DNA of 42,626 nucleotides from the NCBI GenBank assembly GCA_030524715.1, contig JAUNGB010000043.1, forward strand, positions 1 to 42,626, given 5' to 3'. The notes below the pieces were generated by a model. The model was not told the origin of the DNA and made no database searches. It saw only the letters and a program-made list of their open reading frames with translations. Shown piece by piece: positions 41,993 through 42,626 of this stretch (position 1 is the stretch's first letter; each line of letters starts with the position of its first letter). A program made the translations under genes and the position numbers. This DNA is from Eubacteriales bacterium. Its GTDB lineage: Bacteria > Bacillota > Clostridia > Lachnospirales > Lachnospiraceae.

Positions 41993-42626
41993 ATGAAGAA
42001 GAAACTTGCTCTTATCGCAATTATGGCTGTAGCTATGTGTGCATCCACTATGACTGTACACGCAGAAGAAGAGGATCTTACCGTAATCGGTTTTGCACAG
42101 GTTGGACATGAATCTGACTGGCGTACCGCATCCACACAGTCCTGCCAGGATGTTTTCACCGAAGAGAACGGATATGACCTTCAGTTCGTAGACTGTGACA
42201 ATGACTCCGCAGTTCAGTTAGAGGCAGTTCGTGGATTTATTGAGCAGGAAGTTGATTATATTATCATCGACCCGATCGTTTCCACAGGATGGGACACCGT
42301 ACTTACAGAGTGTGAAGACGCAGGTATTCCGGTTATCGTTATTGACCGTACTATTGACGATTCCGATAAATATGCCGCATGGGTAGGCTCCAACTTTAAG
42401 ACAGAGGGTCTTGCAGCAGGCGAATGGCTGAAGGCTTATGCAGAAGCAAAAGGCATTGAAGAGATCAACGCGCTGGTAATCGAAGGAACCAACGGTTCTT
42501 CCGCACAGATCGGGCGTACTGAAGGCTTCAAGGAAATCGCAGATGCTAACGGATGGAACATTCTTGACTCTCAGGATGGTAACTTTGACCAGGCTACAGG
42601 CCAGGAAGTTATGGAATCCTACTGCA
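41993..42626 (+). CDS. Sugar ABC transporter substrate-binding protein, YtfQ-like (partial)
   Basis: The gene runs off the right edge after about 211 codons. It opens with a signal peptide (MKKKLALIAIMAVAMC, likely cut after TVHA) and shows GFAQVGHESDWR, IIIDPIVSTGWDTVL, AWVGSNFKTEG and GRTEGFKEI. The same blocks occur in the lipoprotein at 39232, so these are paralogues. GAGGAAA precedes the ATG. A long upstream region with promoter and direct repeats suggests a highly regulated operon, with ATPase and permease genes expected beyond the window. Unlike most Gram-positive binding proteins, I see no good lipobox. Confidence 0.9.
   Translation, partial: MKKKLALIAIMAVAMCASTMTVHAEEEDLTVIGFAQVGHESDWRTASTQSCQDVFTEENGYDLQFVDCDNDSAVQLEAVRGFIEQEVDYIIIDPIVSTGWDTVLTECEDAGIPVIVIDRTIDDSDKYAAWVGSNFKTEGLAAGEWLKAYAEAKGIEEINALVIEGTNGSSAQIGRTEGFKEIADANGWNILDSQDGNFDQATGQEVMESYC

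Overview
The window looks like a chromosomal segment of a gut Firmicute, most likely a Lachnospiraceae member (Enterocloster, Hungatella or Blautia type). This is inferred from strong AGGAGG-type ribosome binding sites, TTGACA/TATAAT promoters, intrinsic terminators, YesM/YesN-type two-component pairs, GntR/AraC sugar regulators, and many catabolic and transport genes. I see no tRNA, rRNA, CRISPR array, prophage or intact insertion sequence. About 26 genes are well supported; the last one runs off the right edge.

Layout. 1-600: poorly coding DNA with small ORFs or remnants and a terminator. 635-3067: a MarR repressor and a MATE exporter fused to a cytidylate-kinase-like domain. 3368-5605: a GH36 alpha-galactosidase. 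5849-12286: a D-serine/glycine-type amino-acid locus made of an AGCS symporter, a divergent serine hydroxymethyltransferase homologue, a cupin-PocR histidine kinase, its AraC-type response regulator, and D-serine ammonia-lyase. 12636-15155: an AAA/PD-(D/E)XK protein convergent with an AraC regulator. 15608-17938: a small unknown gene and CstA. 18193-21438: a dicarboxylate/amino-acid symporter with an unusual N-terminal anti-sigma-kinase-like domain, divergent from a STAS protein and a nucleoside-phosphorylase-fold enzyme, separated by repeat-rich DNA. 21648-26973: a secreted alkyl-sulfatase-type metallo-beta-lactamase-fold protein, an iron-sulfur aldo/keto reductase and a GH32 sucrose hydrolase.

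27106-34430 is a fructose-asparagine (Amadori compound) utilisation locus: secreted asparaginase (fraE), GntR/UTRA regulator (fraR), deglycase (fraB), Dcu-family transporter (fraA), PfkB kinase (fraD), plus two extra genes, a small possibly beta-rich protein and a HAD phosphatase. The proposed flow is fructose-Asn to fructose-Asp outside the cell, uptake by FraA, 6-phosphorylation by FraD, and cleavage by FraB to glucose-6-phosphate and aspartate. The fraE and fraA promoters share the same 14-bp operator placed directly after the -10 box, which ties the whole locus to one regulator.

34618-42626: an L,D-transpeptidase, then an overlapping response regulator / histidine kinase / lipoprotein sugar-binding protein triad, a convergent GntR-LacI (AraR-type) repressor, and the start of a second, paralogous YtfQ-like sugar-binding protein that probably opens an ABC transporter operon beyond the window. 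The lipoprotein copy probably works as the sensor for the kinase while the second copy feeds transport.

The most interesting points are the fra locus with its shared operator and extra genes, the SHMT homologue with altered active-site residues in a D-serine operon, the symporter/STAS pairing that looks like partner switching applied to a transporter, and a candidate short RNA upstream of the AraC gene.
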